Shown piece after piece: positions 24,404 to 33,992 of a stretch of 52,022 bases of DNA. Position numbers and translations under genes: made by a program. Source of the DNA: Verrucomicrobiales bacterium. Lineage in GTDB: Bacteria > Verrucomicrobiota > Verrucomicrobiia > Verrucomicrobiales > SLCJ01. The stretch is from assembly GCA_024636835.1 (NCBI GenBank), contig JAGXGH010000038.1, positions 1-52,022 of the forward strand, written 5' to 3'. A model generated the notes under the pieces. The model was not told the DNA's origin. It was given only the letters and a program-made list of their open reading frames with translations, and did no database searches. Every line of letters begins with the position of its first letter. The stretch's first letter is position 1.

Positions 24404-24432
24404 TTGACTTATCAGACTCACCTGAAAATAAT
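24404..24432 (+). promoter_or_regulatory. Sigma-70-like promoter of the PEP-CTERM gene
   Basis: TTGACT (24404-24409) and AATAAT (24427-24432) are separated by 17 bases, which puts the transcript start near 24439, about 22 bases before the ATG at 24461. The TTG of the -35 box is in frame with the gene and could be mistaken for a start codon. Confidence 0.65.
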
Positions 24433-24460
24433 GACAGTCTCAAATACTCCCAATCCAATC

Positions 24461-25234
24461 ATGAAACTCCCACTACTTACCTGTTTATTCGGGCTGACCA
24501 TTTCAGCCAACGCCGCCTTGGTCGCTTATTTCCCCCTCGATGGCGTTGCGGACTCCACCACCAGTTCAATCGACGACATCATCGATGATGCCAGTCACGG
24601 TGTTACCGACGGAAGTGCCAACAACGGCAACGCAACATGGGTCAATGATGCCACTCGTGGCAGCGTGTTATTCTCACCAACGGGCAATCGCTTTAGCGCA
24701 GGTACTCAAGACATCGACGTGACCACAGGCAATGGTTTCGCGTGGTCGTTCTGGGCGAAGTCTGGAGCTGACACCTCAGGTGTCGTCCTCGGCACACGCA
24801 ATGGCTCCTGGCACAAGCTTCAATTCAGTGTAGTCGACGGCACTGGGTTCGCAGACTTCAATTTCTCATCCACCGGCGCACTCAACAATAGTAGCACAGC
24901 TACCGCCAGTTACGGAGATGGCTCATGGCACCACGTGGCCTACATCGGTGATGAGAACGGGGCAAAACTCTACATCGATGGCACCTTGCGTGGTGGTGAT
25001 ACCTCACTGGTCGCAAGCACCTACAATGGAGTCATGGAGATCGGTGGATCGAGCAAGTTTTCAGAAGATGTGGATGTCTACTTGGATGAAATCGCGATCT
25101 ACGACCAAGCACTGACTGAATCACAAATTGTTGCCCTTGCCGGAGGTGCTGATCCGTTGACCATCCCCGAACCTTCAACCGCACTCCTCGGTGCATTCGG
25201 CACGCTTCTTCTGATGCGCCGTCGTCGTCAATAA
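24461..25234 (+). CDS. LamG-like domain protein with PEP-CTERM sorting signal
   Basis: The 257-residue protein has a signal peptide (MKLPLLTCLFGLTISANAA), a concanavalin/LamG-type jelly-roll (about 22-225; FAWSFWAKSG, GSWHHVAYIGDENGAKLYID, DVYLDEIAIYDQALTESQI) and a C-terminal PEP-CTERM signal: PEPS, hydrophobic TALLGAFGTLLLM, then RRRRQ. Such proteins are processed by an exosortase, which must be encoded elsewhere because none is seen here, and are often surface or biofilm proteins. The gene is an isolated unit with its own promoter and terminator. Its ligand is unknown, perhaps a carbohydrate. Confidence 0.9.
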   Translation: MKLPLLTCLFGLTISANAALVAYFPLDGVADSTTSSIDDIIDDASHGVTDGSANNGNATWVNDATRGSVLFSPTGNRFSAGTQDIDVTTGNGFAWSFWAKSGADTSGVVLGTRNGSWHKLQFSVVDGTGFADFNFSSTGALNNSSTATASYGDGSWHHVAYIGDENGAKLYIDGTLRGGDTSLVASTYNGVMEIGGSSKFSEDVDVYLDEIAIYDQALTESQIVALAGGADPLTIPEPSTALLGAFGTLLLMRRRRQ

Positions 25235-25255
25235 GACTACTAAAATACTTTTATC

Positions 25256-25291
25256 AAGCGGCGTCCTTATCCATGGGTCGCCGCTTTTTTT
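25256..25291 (+). terminator. Rho-independent terminator of the PEP-CTERM gene
   Basis: A perfect 8-base stem AAGCGGCG (25256-25263) with CGCCGCTT (25279-25286), loop of 15 bases, runs into a T tract through 25291. It starts 22 bases after the stop codon. Confidence 0.85.
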
Positions 25292-25342
25292 ATGCCAAAA
25301 GTTCAGCCATCATCTGGCCTTGCCTATGCTTTAAGGCCCATC

Positions 25343-27676
25343 CTATTCTGAGTCTTCACCTATTGCTTTCGCCTCTTCGAAGCTGATGGATTCGGCGGCG
25401 CCATCGGCATTCTCGATGCTGGCGATCATATTGTTCCATGGTTTCTCGAACCTCCCGCTCATCTTCATCTCCTTAAGCTTCGGTAAGAATGGTTTTGCAC
25501 TGGCCCCGTATTTTGGAAGCACTTCCATCAACATCCTTACCTTGAAACCGAACTTCCCATCCTTGGATTCAAATTCCTCAAAAGCGGATTCGATTCCACC
25601 CTCGATGTTCAGGTTCGCGAAAATGCTCAGAGCCCCGGTCTTCGGACCTCGGTTGTGGTAGGAATGATACGTGACGTCATCGTCTTTCATCACGTGATAC
25701 ACCTCATCGGCGACCTCGTGAAAATCCTCCAACGGTATGTTGGCAATCATTTTTGCCCCCACCGTCCGGCCATCCGCGCGCCTGTGATCCAGTAACTTCC
25801 TGGCTGCTGCATAGAACAGTTCCTTATCCGTCACCAAGCCTGCCGCATAGGGATCATCGCAAAGCATCATCATGCTCTTGCCTAAGTCCTTGTTCACCAT
25901 CCCCCTCGGATCAAGCGGCTTGTCCTCGACGAGTATCCGCAACATGTCGTTGTAATAAGAATACGCCTCCTCTCCAAGAAAACATAGCGCGCCTGCTACC
26001 TGCGCGCGGGTCTCCACACTTTCCTTCGCATCTCTCATGATCACCACAAGATCATCCTTCACTGGAAGAACCTGCTCTTTCGGGCATCCATATCCAAAAT
26101 AGCCAATCGCACTCTCTCGCTCCAAACCGCTGCCTTCCTTCACCATTTTACGGATCTGTTCGAGCAGCTTGTGCTCTCTCGGACGCAGGGTCCAGATCGC
26201 CTCAACGCGCACCTTCGGCATCGGGTGACCGAACATCGCGAGTAGCTCCTCGTCGCTCATGTTCTTGTAATCCATACTCGGCAACGCGATCAACTCCTCG
26301 ACGGCTTGGCCTTTCAGATAGAGCGAAGGATCCGCATCGCGACCTGTAATATACAGCTTGCCCCGCCCCAAGCAGAGGTTGAGCAAATAGGCCCCCTCGT
26401 CACTCAAGCCGCGGTAGGAAAAGATCGCATTAGGATATCCGCTGCAATCATAGGTAAACCCACCGTCCCAGGTGCGATTCATCGTCTGCAACCACCGCGT
26501 CTCGCGGGAAAAAGCCGCCGACACCTCCGGTCCGGCTAGGTTCGCACCCAGCCCTGTCCAAAGTTGATTGAAATAATGCCCGGTGTGTCCGGTCTCCATC
26601 GTGTTGTGTGCGGCTGCCGACATTCTTGAGAAAAACTTGGCTCCCTCCTTGTCTCCACTTAGCGAGAAGGCAACCGCCGCGGATCCACTCATGCCGTTGT
26701 TGTTGTAAGATTTAGCGTTCGGGTTGTGGACGCCATAAGGCAGTGTACCTTCACCGATGAACTCGGTATAAAACCCATGAGTCTGCTCCAGACCGGCTGC
26801 GATCTCGGGGTGTTTGATTCCGGCTTTGTCCGCTAGGATGAGGGAAATAAACAAGGGCAGACTCGATTGGTTCATCACCGCATAACCGTGGAGACGACCG
26901 TGGAGTTGTCCACCATTGATCGCGGGATCCGCCATGCGATGACCCCATAGCCCAGCTGCATCCCGACCCTTGGCGATGGAAACCGAATAGGCCTCAAGCG
27001 CGGGAAGGACATACTTGTCACCCGTCAGAAGATAATATTCAGCGAGCAGTAGGTTCGTATACCCCCAACTCCACGCCTTGCTGGTGCCCACCAGGCTCAA
27101 CTCGATATCCGGCTTCGCCCAATCGGCGGCGTGGATTTCCTTTTTGACCACATCGATGTATTTCTGCTCGCCTGTGGCCAACAGTCCGAGCAATCCGATG
27201 GGCAAATTGTCACGACCATATTCCCCGCTCGTTACCATGTAGTCCGCCGCCCTAGTGATCATCGCATCTGTCTTCGGGCAATCGTAAGGAGCCGTATCGC
27301 TGTAGCTGCCGAGCACATCGAGTTGCAGATCGACTTTCCTTCCGTCCTTAAGCGTCAGAGTGAGGATTCCTCCGCCCTGCTTGGTTTCGGCACGATCGAT
27401 CGCCGCTGCCAATTGTTTGCGCGTCTCCTTCGCGAACTTCATTCCACCGACTTCGACGATCACATCGTTGACCTTGATCTTGCCGTCAGCCGGCGACCCC
27501 TCCAGCACCTTGGTGACCTTGATCTCAGTAGGCGACGTCACTCCATGCAATCCCGTCGGTCCGAGGCTCCTTTCCTTATGCTCGACAAATCGGGCCTGGA
27601 GGCTGGCGGCGGCGAACATGGAGGCCATGATCAGAAGAAGTCGGGAAATGCTCATGGAGTTAGATGGTGTTCTCAT
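25343..27676 (-). CDS. Exported PDZ and HEAT-repeat protein, smaller paralogue
   Basis: The 777-residue protein starts with a signal peptide (SRLLLIMASMFAAASLQA); the ATG at 27655, seven codons in, is an equally good start. A PDZ domain follows (about 37-120; GVTSPTEIKVTKVLEGSPAD, KVNDVIVEVGGMKF). After TAPYDCPKT (128-136) comes a large helical region resembling an alpha/alpha toroid, then a HEAT-like tail. It is a paralogue of the next gene: both contain TAPYDCPKT, a Gly/His-rich stretch, and TG(R/K)D(A/P)DP(S/D)LY. I believe such proteins carry the label DUF6288, but this is from memory. No catalytic residues were identified. A periplasmic or surface scaffold or binding role is a guess. Confidence 0.75.
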   Translation of the reverse strand: MRTPSNSMSISRLLLIMASMFAAASLQARFVEHKERSLGPTGLHGVTSPTEIKVTKVLEGSPADGKIKVNDVIVEVGGMKFAKETRKQLAAAIDRAETKQGGGILTLTLKDGRKVDLQLDVLGSYSDTAPYDCPKTDAMITRAADYMVTSGEYGRDNLPIGLLGLLATGEQKYIDVVKKEIHAADWAKPDIELSLVGTSKAWSWGYTNLLLAEYYLLTGDKYVLPALEAYSVSIAKGRDAAGLWGHRMADPAINGGQLHGRLHGYAVMNQSSLPLFISLILADKAGIKHPEIAAGLEQTHGFYTEFIGEGTLPYGVHNPNAKSYNNNGMSGSAAVAFSLSGDKEGAKFFSRMSAAAHNTMETGHTGHYFNQLWTGLGANLAGPEVSAAFSRETRWLQTMNRTWDGGFTYDCSGYPNAIFSYRGLSDEGAYLLNLCLGRGKLYITGRDADPSLYLKGQAVEELIALPSMDYKNMSDEELLAMFGHPMPKVRVEAIWTLRPREHKLLEQIRKMVKEGSGLERESAIGYFGYGCPKEQVLPVKDDLVVIMRDAKESVETRAQVAGALCFLGEEAYSYYNDMLRILVEDKPLDPRGMVNKDLGKSMMMLCDDPYAAGLVTDKELFYAAARKLLDHRRADGRTVGAKMIANIPLEDFHEVADEVYHVMKDDDVTYHSYHNRGPKTGALSIFANLNIEGGIESAFEEFESKDGKFGFKVRMLMEVLPKYGASAKPFLPKLKEMKMSGRFEKPWNNMIASIENADGAAESISFEEAKAIGEDSE

Positions 27677-27875
27677 TTTGAGGGATTTTTTTGAGGGGAA
27701 TAGCCCAAGATAGACACTATCCCTGAAGCCGTCATCTTGCAAAAAAGTTAACCGAACGCCCTCACCAGGACAAAACGAGGTGAATTGATCTAAACATTCA
27801 CTCAAGCCGCTCCCTCAGCTTATTATCCCGATTTCGAATAAAAATATGCCTAATTGCCGTGGGAAAGCTGTTCGC

Positions 27876-30800
27876 TTACGGTTCTAGATCAAGAGGATCA
27901 AAGGTCGGGATTGGCACTGTCTGCGGGTTGTGTAGCTTGAGCAGGGCCTTGCCCGCGCGAGACTGAAGATCTTTCCATTCGACATAACTGAGCGACTTGC
28001 CCATATGTGCAGTTACACCGCCTCGCAGGTGGGTCACCTCGATGTATTCGATGACATTGCGGATGGCCTCGACGGCGATCTTACTGTCGCTCGGCTTCAG
28101 GTTTTCGAGCTTTTCGGCATTCGAGACTAGGCTTTTTGCAGCCTGCTCGACTCCCTGTTCAAGGCAGTAGATGAGCGTGCGCAGGGCACGGGCATCCAGC
28201 ACACCAGAGAGATAGCTGATCATCTTCTTGTCCATCGACAGCTTGATCATCGGCTCAGCGAAGTCCATGCGCTCGGAGTTCGTGATATCGCCGTAGCCCT
28301 TAGGCCCGAGCACCATACGGCGCACCGAATGCGGACCGACAATTGAAGCGATTTTCTTATCGGTCGCGGCGATGTCGAGGAGAACGCGGTCGGCTTCGCG
28401 ACTTGGCGAATAAGAAAGTGCCAGAACAATATCTTCCAATTCGGAGAAGCTGTCGGTCTTCGTCGCCTTCTCCAGCGCGGCGATGCTCTTCGGATCGCCG
28501 AGTTTCGCCAGCACATACCAGGCGGAAGACTTCACCACGGGATCCAAGTCAGGCAGCATTTCCAACAGTCCGTCGCGCACGGCTGCCGAACGGACGGGAT
28601 CTTCAGTCCCGACCAACAGAGCTTCCTCGAAACCGGAAAGTTCATCCGCTTCGCGGGCCGCCTCGAAATGGGAGAGCACATCTGATAGGTCACCCTCGCC
28701 ACCCAGAGTGGTGAGCACCCGAGCCGCAGCGACGCGCACGACGGGCGAGGTATCCTTGAGGCAAGAGCGAGCTGGCTCGATCCCTGACTTATTATCACTA
28801 GCGGCAAGCACGGCAAGGATGCCAGCCTTCTCCCTTGGATCACGGGATTCCTTGAGTATGCTCACGAGCTTCGTAATTCCATCGTCCTTGGCGAGATTGG
28901 CGGCCAGTTCACGGCTGCGGTCGCGCAGGCGCCAGTAGGAATGGCCGAGAAAAGGCGTCAGATCAGAGAGCGCTTCCGCACTGAGCATCTCCACGAGCGT
29001 TTCCATGGCTGCGATCTTTCGGAACGTGTTTTTTCCTTCCGGATCCGCGAGTTCCCTGCGGCACGCCTCGATCCGGGCAGCCGAGCCTTCGAGCGCGTCC
29101 AACTCCTTCTGGAACAAATCGCGGACGTCATCGGCGACTTTTTTCATGTTGGAGCCCCCCTCGGAGGACTCGATTGCGGCAAGCAGTTCGTCGAGTTCGA
29201 AGACCTCGGCTTTCCAGCCGGTGCGGCCGTCCTTGACCGTGACCGACTCGTTGGGGTTGTCGATGAGAGCGATTCGGAAAGCGTCCTCCAAACCGCGGAA
29301 GGCGGCGGGATTCGCGGACACGCCCAGCGGATCGACCAGCGGGTCCTTGTAGCCCACAAACGGACGCACGTTTCGCGGCAGTTCCGACTTCTTGCGGAGC
29401 AGGTGGACCGCGGACTCCGCGGATTCCAGATAACCGGCTTTCGCTAGGATGGCACGGGCGGGAGCCGAACGATTGCCAAACATCTGATCGGCGATCTGTT
29501 CCTCTTCAGCAATGAAGGTCAACGGCCCGGCGATCTTGACGATCGTGTCCTTGGTCCAAACGTCCTTGCGCGAACCCAGGAACTTCGTGCCATCAGGGTC
29601 GGTCAGCATCACGGCTTCGAGAGCGTTTCTGACGAGTGATTCGTCGAATCCGGCATTGAAAGGTGACCTGGCCAGAAGGTGGTCCTTACCAAAAAGCACG
29701 CCTTGCGTAGCGTTGCGCACGCTGTTCGGAGCGATCGTCTTCGGCTCCGCGACCGTCGCTTCAAGCATCGCGAGTTGGGTGTCCTTGTCGTCCGTGGCTT
29801 TCGAGATGACCCTGACGGCCGTGATCCGGACAAAGTCCTCTGGATCCTCGAGGAGATTGGAAATCTTCGACAAATTCTCGAGCACTACATCATTCCCGCA
29901 GGAACCCAAAGCGCGCAGGGCACCGTCGCGAAATCGCGGGTCCTTGTGATCGAGGAGCAAGACCAGCCGTGGAAGAATTTCCTTCTCACCGGCTAGGAAC
30001 CGCTTGGCCAAGGTGTTCGCCACCCCTCCGCGAGTCTTCGGATAGAAAACGTCCAACAGGTCGAACATCTCGTCCGTCGTGCGCTCCGGCCACGACTTGC
30101 CCGCCATCTCCTTGAGCAGTGGATCGTTGAACTGTCCGCTGGCGATGGACATCATCTGCTTCATCTCGTGTTCGTTGATATACAGATCCGGATCGGGATC
30201 CTTGCCGGTGATCAGCGTCTGCCCGAAGATCACCGACTGGTGCAGGACTTCGGTGGCGGTCGGGTCGCGCAGAGGTCCATAGTTGGTGGGTGAGTTGTAG
30301 ATGAAGCTGCCATCGTGAAGCCGGCACAGGGTGCGCCGCCAGCGCAGGTTGCGCTCGTTGAGTATGCGTATCTCCGGTCCGCAAAGCGTGGCAGCCCATG
30401 ACGACCAGTTGCCGTGATAATCATGGCCGTGACCGCCGCGGCGGGTGAACGCGCAGTGGCTCGACATCATCGCGAAATACTTGGCCTTATAATTGTCGCC
30501 GAGAAGCTTCATCGAGAACGCGACTCCTGTGTTCTTGCCGTTGCTATCATCAGACCCGTATGCCGGATGGTCGCCGTAGGGGATGCAGCCCTGATCAGTG
30601 TAGGATCCGAAGAAACGCCGCGCTCGCTCGACCGCCTGGTCTATCTCTGGATGCTTGATTCCGAGCTTCTGCGCGAGTGTGACGAGAAAAAAGCAGCGGT
30701 TGCCGGCGGCGTTGAGAGCCCCGTAGCCGGGATTCATCTTGTGCAGCTCACCGCCGTTGAAGGATGGATAGGCGAAGGTGTGGCCCCAGCTTCCCGCCCA

Positions 30801-31865
30801 GCTCTGGCCCATCGCGGTTTCGATCGCGTATTTCCGCAAGGCTGGCATTACGAAGTCGTCGCCGGTGGCATCGTAGTAGATCGCGCAGTAAAGCCCGGCA
30901 TAACCTTTGTGCCAGCTTTGGTATCCTTTGTATCCCTTGTATCCAGGCTTGAACATCTCGCCGATCGGTTCCGTCGGTGGGCGCCACGGCGAATTCTTGC
31001 TACGCACCCAGTCGTGGACCAGTTTGCGGTGTTCGGGTTTTCCGGAGGCCACCAGTGCGATCGCTTCGATGATGCCACCCTTGCCACTCTTTTTGTCCTT
31101 GGGATCCACGATGAATTTCTTCTCGAGAACCTTCCAAGCCTCTTCGAGAATCTGCTTCGTCTTGGGGCAATCGTAGGGCGCGGTGTCGGCGTAGGCAGGG
31201 AAGGTCCGCAGTTGGAGGTCGATCTCTAGGTTCACCGCATCGATCGGGAACTTGTCGTAGCTCATCTTCGTGACCTCTTTGGCCCGCTCTTCTTCCGGCT
31301 TCCAGTCGTAGAGAGAGTTGTCGTCGCGAGCTTCAGTGAAAAGCTCGTCGACGTCGATGGCCGATATATTCTGCTTGCCGCTGCGGGCAAGGAGGTTGCG
31401 GTCGCGCCAGACAATGAAACTGATCTTTCCGCCGTTCTCTTCCTTTTCGGCCTCAATGATCGCCTTGCCGATAAGTATGCCAAGATCTCGGCCAGTGACG
31501 AATTTGTTCCCATTCATACCGATGATCACATCACCCGGCAAAAACTTACCTTCAGAGGGCGAGCCTTTGACGGTGGCTTTTATGAGAATCTGATCGCCCT
31601 TGGCGCGTCCGGCCATCTGACCGGCGATGCCTGTGGGTCCGAGTGTCCAAACCGGCGGTGCCGATTTACCACCAGGAAGCTTGCCGCCCTTGGTCAGGTC
31701 CGGCATGTTCTTCGGGCGCTCAAGTTCCTCTTCCCCGGAGAAGTCGCCGTTATTCGCCAGCGCCTCCATCTGTTCAGCCGTGAGCGTGCGCTCCTCGGCG
31801 GGCGCCATGGTAATCGTGAGGACCGCAGCCAGAAAACCGAGCGTTAGAATAGGAAACTGCTTCAT
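27876..31865 (-). CDS. Exported PDZ and HEAT-repeat protein, larger paralogue
   Basis: The 1329-residue protein has a signal peptide (FPILTLGFLAAVLTITMAPA) and a PDZ domain (about 72-160; LGPTGIAGQMAG, KGSPSEGKFLPGDVIIGMNG). A spacer leads to TAPYDCPKT (228-236) and the helical region shared with the smaller paralogue (GHGHDYHGNWSSWAATLCGP, LITGKDPDPDLYI). Long runs of HEAT-type repeats then extend to about 1290 (for example DPRFRDGALRALGSCGNDVV, DTSPVVRVAAARVLTTLGGE, DPVVKSSAWYVLAKLGDPKS). It is transcribed toward the smaller paralogue, about 200 bases away. The two probably arose by duplication, with repeat gain here. Function is unknown; the PDZ domain suggests recognition of protein tails in the periplasm. 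The 284 bases upstream, toward the divergent hydrolase gene, hold nothing I could name. Confidence 0.78.
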   Translation of the reverse strand: MKQFPILTLGFLAAVLTITMAPAEERTLTAEQMEALANNGDFSGEEELERPKNMPDLTKGGKLPGGKSAPPVWTLGPTGIAGQMAGRAKGDQILIKATVKGSPSEGKFLPGDVIIGMNGNKFVTGRDLGILIGKAIIEAEKEENGGKISFIVWRDRNLLARSGKQNISAIDVDELFTEARDDNSLYDWKPEEERAKEVTKMSYDKFPIDAVNLEIDLQLRTFPAYADTAPYDCPKTKQILEEAWKVLEKKFIVDPKDKKSGKGGIIEAIALVASGKPEHRKLVHDWVRSKNSPWRPPTEPIGEMFKPGYKGYKGYQSWHKGYAGLYCAIYYDATGDDFVMPALRKYAIETAMGQSWAGSWGHTFAYPSFNGGELHKMNPGYGALNAAGNRCFFLVTLAQKLGIKHPEIDQAVERARRFFGSYTDQGCIPYGDHPAYGSDDSNGKNTGVAFSMKLLGDNYKAKYFAMMSSHCAFTRRGGHGHDYHGNWSSWAATLCGPEIRILNERNLRWRRTLCRLHDGSFIYNSPTNYGPLRDPTATEVLHQSVIFGQTLITGKDPDPDLYINEHEMKQMMSIASGQFNDPLLKEMAGKSWPERTTDEMFDLLDVFYPKTRGGVANTLAKRFLAGEKEILPRLVLLLDHKDPRFRDGALRALGSCGNDVVLENLSKISNLLEDPEDFVRITAVRVISKATDDKDTQLAMLEATVAEPKTIAPNSVRNATQGVLFGKDHLLARSPFNAGFDESLVRNALEAVMLTDPDGTKFLGSRKDVWTKDTIVKIAGPLTFIAEEEQIADQMFGNRSAPARAILAKAGYLESAESAVHLLRKKSELPRNVRPFVGYKDPLVDPLGVSANPAAFRGLEDAFRIALIDNPNESVTVKDGRTGWKAEVFELDELLAAIESSEGGSNMKKVADDVRDLFQKELDALEGSAARIEACRRELADPEGKNTFRKIAAMETLVEMLSAEALSDLTPFLGHSYWRLRDRSRELAANLAKDDGITKLVSILKESRDPREKAGILAVLAASDNKSGIEPARSCLKDTSPVVRVAAARVLTTLGGEGDLSDVLSHFEAAREADELSGFEEALLVGTEDPVRSAAVRDGLLEMLPDLDPVVKSSAWYVLAKLGDPKSIAALEKATKTDSFSELEDIVLALSYSPSREADRVLLDIAATDKKIASIVGPHSVRRMVLGPKGYGDITNSERMDFAEPMIKLSMDKKMISYLSGVLDARALRTLIYCLEQGVEQAAKSLVSNAEKLENLKPSDSKIAVEAIRNVIEYIEVTHLRGGVTAHMGKSLSYVEWKDLQSRAGKALLKLHNPQTVPIPTFDPLDLEP

Positions 31866-32149
31866 AAGGAAAAATCGCCTGACGCGAAAAGCGATAACAG
31901 AACGCGTCGAAGTCCGCTATCTTTCATTGCCGCTCTCATGATAACATGGGCCGATCAACGCTCGTATGCGCTAGAGAATGGGGTTTTCAAAAGGTCTTTA
32001 ACCCGACGAAAAGTTGCATTTTGGCATTGTGCCCAATGATAGCCCTCTCCCACTTTCTCAAACATCCTTGACGCTGCCAACCCACATTCCCATTCTCGCG
32101 ATGACCCACGCTGCACACATCTCCAATTGAAACAGTTCCACAAAAAAAG

Positions 32150-32752
32150 ATGATCCATATTTACCCAGGAATGGGGGCGACGGCCTCAATGTATGGAGAC
32201 CTCTGGAGAAATGAGATCCCAGGCTTATTCCATGACTGGCCGGAATGGCAGGGCGAAACGACCATCACTGAACTCGCCGAGAGGATCGCCATTGAACACG
32301 GAATTATAGATGGCGACATCCTGATCGGAAGCTCTCTCGGCGGCATGGTTGCCTGCGAAATCGCACGCATTCGCCGTATTGAACTCGTCGTCCTCATCGG
32401 GTCCGCGGCAAACAAACAAGAGATAAGTCAGATTCTGAAAATCCTTCACCCTTTGGCAGATTACTCACCGATTGGATTCATCAAGGCATGCTCAGGCAAG
32501 TTGCCAAGCGAAGTCGCGAAGATGTTTTCCCAAAGCGACCCCGAATTCATTCGCGCGATGAGCAAAGCGGTTTTTCATTGGGAAGGCGTCGCTCCATCCA
32601 CTAGGCTATTGAGGATTCACGGGGTCCATGATCCTATCATTCCGTCACCCGAAGGCGTTGATTTTCTGATCCGAGGAGGACATCTGATCGCGATGACTCA
32701 CCCCGAAGAATGCATCAAAAAACTAAAAGCAGAACTAGCGGCAGCATTTTAG
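32150..32752 (+). CDS. Small alpha/beta hydrolase
   Basis: The 200-residue protein has the alpha/beta hydrolase pattern. The nucleophile elbow is GSSLGG (GxSxG, serine near 63) in ILIGSSLGGMVACEIARI, the acid is probably Asp in IHGVHDPIIP, and the catalytic histidine lies in RGGHLIAMTHPEE. The oxyanion region is near the start (YPGMGATASMY). It lacks a signal peptide and a lid domain, as in small carboxylesterases. Substrate unknown. It is a single gene, divergent from the large PDZ/HEAT gene and followed by a palindromic repeat. Confidence 0.85.
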   Translation: MIHIYPGMGATASMYGDLWRNEIPGLFHDWPEWQGETTITELAERIAIEHGIIDGDILIGSSLGGMVACEIARIRRIELVVLIGSAANKQEISQILKILHPLADYSPIGFIKACSGKLPSEVAKMFSQSDPEFIRAMSKAVFHWEGVAPSTRLLRIHGVHDPIIPSPEGVDFLIRGGHLIAMTHPEECIKKLKAELAAAF

Positions 32753-32769
32753 CGCGAACGAAGCTCTCT

Positions 32770-32915
32770 AAGCATACAAGAAACCTTAACCGCAGATGAC
32801 GCAGATTTACGCAGATTATCTTTTCGAATTCCTACATCTGCGACCATCTGCGCAATCTGCGGTTGAAGAATTTCGTATGGAACTACGAAGTCATTTACAA
32901 CACGCGATGATTTAG
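32770..32915. repeat. Palindromic intergenic repeat with CGCAGAT modules, copy 1
   Basis: An imperfect inverted repeat, AACCGCAGATGACGCAGATT at 32788 facing CAATCTGCGGTT ending at 32864, built from repeated (A/G)CGCAGAT units. It continues through a tail ending CGAAGTCATTTACA. A second copy in the same orientation lies at 33993-34140, about 1.2 kb away, sharing AGCATAC at the left end and GAAGTCATTTACA at the right. Similar 'ccgcagatgacgcagat' sequences are common in environmental genomes. It may also end transcription of the hydrolase gene. Confidence 0.8.
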
Positions 32916-32970
32916 ACGATTAATGATTCGCCATCTTGACGCCATCTGCCCGCGTGACCAATTCCTGCTG

Positions 32971-33387
32971 ATGACCATACTTCGTTTATCATTCATTTTC
33001 ATTACCCTTCTGTTCATGAGCGGATGCAGCGACACAGTGAAGAACAGCTACTCTACTAGGGCAGATGCAGAAGCTGACGGCCTGTTCGAGCGTGGATGGT
33101 TACCAACGATCATCCCAGTTTCTAGTCGAGATATTACGACGAAGAACAATTTGGATCTGAACTTTTCTGAAGGTGAATTCTTCTTCCCGCCAGATCAGGC
33201 TACAAAGTTTTTCAGCCAACTAAGAAAAATGAGTCCCTCTGAAATATCGGGAACCGATTCTGTAAGATTTCTGGAGCGGGATTATTGGCCATACTCCTAC
33301 TCAGACAAGGATTCTCACTGGATATTCTTCGTAAATCCGGAAAAAGGGCATTGTGAATACCGGATGGCGCAAATGAAAGCCAACTAA
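32971..33387 (+). CDS. Small lipoprotein of unknown function
   Basis: Not recognised beyond its export signal. From the ATG at 32971 the 138-residue product has a lipoprotein signal (MTILRLSFIFITLLFMSGCS) with lipobox MSGC, then a mature part rich in aromatic and acidic residues (GLFERGWLPTIIPVSSRDI, ERDYWPYSYSDKDSHWIFF). The segment ADGLFERGWLP resembles many small verrucomicrobial and proteobacterial lipoproteins that carry a similar 'GWlP' motif, but I cannot name the family. An ATG 16 codons upstream is less likely. It sits between the two palindromic repeats together with the next gene. Confidence 0.7.
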   Translation: MTILRLSFIFITLLFMSGCSDTVKNSYSTRADAEADGLFERGWLPTIIPVSSRDITTKNNLDLNFSEGEFFFPPDQATKFFSQLRKMSPSEISGTDSVRFLERDYWPYSYSDKDSHWIFFVNPEKGHCEYRMAQMKAN

Positions 33388-33468
33388 TACACCACCTGTG
33401 ACAATGCATGGCTACTCTTGCGTCTATCCTCTGCATCTAGGAATTCGACCTTCGCGCTGACATCGTCT

Positions 33469-33825
33469 ATGAAAACCATCCCAAGCACTCAGAAATCGCG
33501 AGCGCCATCAGAATGGCAAAAAATGCTTTGGCGATTACCTGTTTCCGGAGTTCTAGCTACAATCGGCCTCAGTATTGGTATCGCACTACCTCAGCTTTTC
33601 CCACGACAAGCCGTGGGTGAACCCGTCAAAACCCCGTATTCAGCATTTCACATCGCCGCCTTGGCCATCAGTGTTGATCTGCCGTGGATAAACGCATCGA
33701 TAGCGCGCTGGAGTGGTCGTGATCGGATCTTAGCGATCATGACAGCAATCGTTGTAATTATCCTCCTTTGGTTCAAATTTGACTGGCAATTGCACTTAAT
33801 CAACTCATGGGAACATGCATGGTGA
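33469..33825 (+). CDS. Small membrane protein of unknown function
   Basis: Not recognised. The 118-residue product begins with a basic, soluble stretch (MKTIPSTQKSRAPSEWQKML), followed by three hydrophobic segments: PVSGVLATIGLSIGIALPQL, FHIAALAISVDLPWI and ILAIMTAIVVIILLWFKF. It is most likely an inner-membrane protein. The start at 33469 is chosen because the upstream extension to 33418 is not protein-like. It lies 81 bases after the small lipoprotein gene and could share its transcript. Confidence 0.55.
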   Translation: MKTIPSTQKSRAPSEWQKMLWRLPVSGVLATIGLSIGIALPQLFPRQAVGEPVKTPYSAFHIAALAISVDLPWINASIARWSGRDRILAIMTAIVVIILLWFKFDWQLHLINSWEHAW

Positions 33826-33992
33826 ATCCATTCAAAATAGACTAGCCCAATTACCACGTTAAAAAAACGTCACTACAAAGCCCCGTATGCATCCGCAAGC
33901 CGTCAAATACATGCTCATGGCTCAAGATATGAGTCTGTATCTCGGGCTTCCACAACATCGACAACCTTTTAATCGCCGAACGATGGTCTACA

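Noticed and set aside
24404..24460. TTG start that would extend the PEP-CTERM protein by 19 residues
   Set aside because: The TTG is part of the -35 box TTGACT with a 17-base-spaced -10 box; the ATG at 24461 gives a clean signal peptide.
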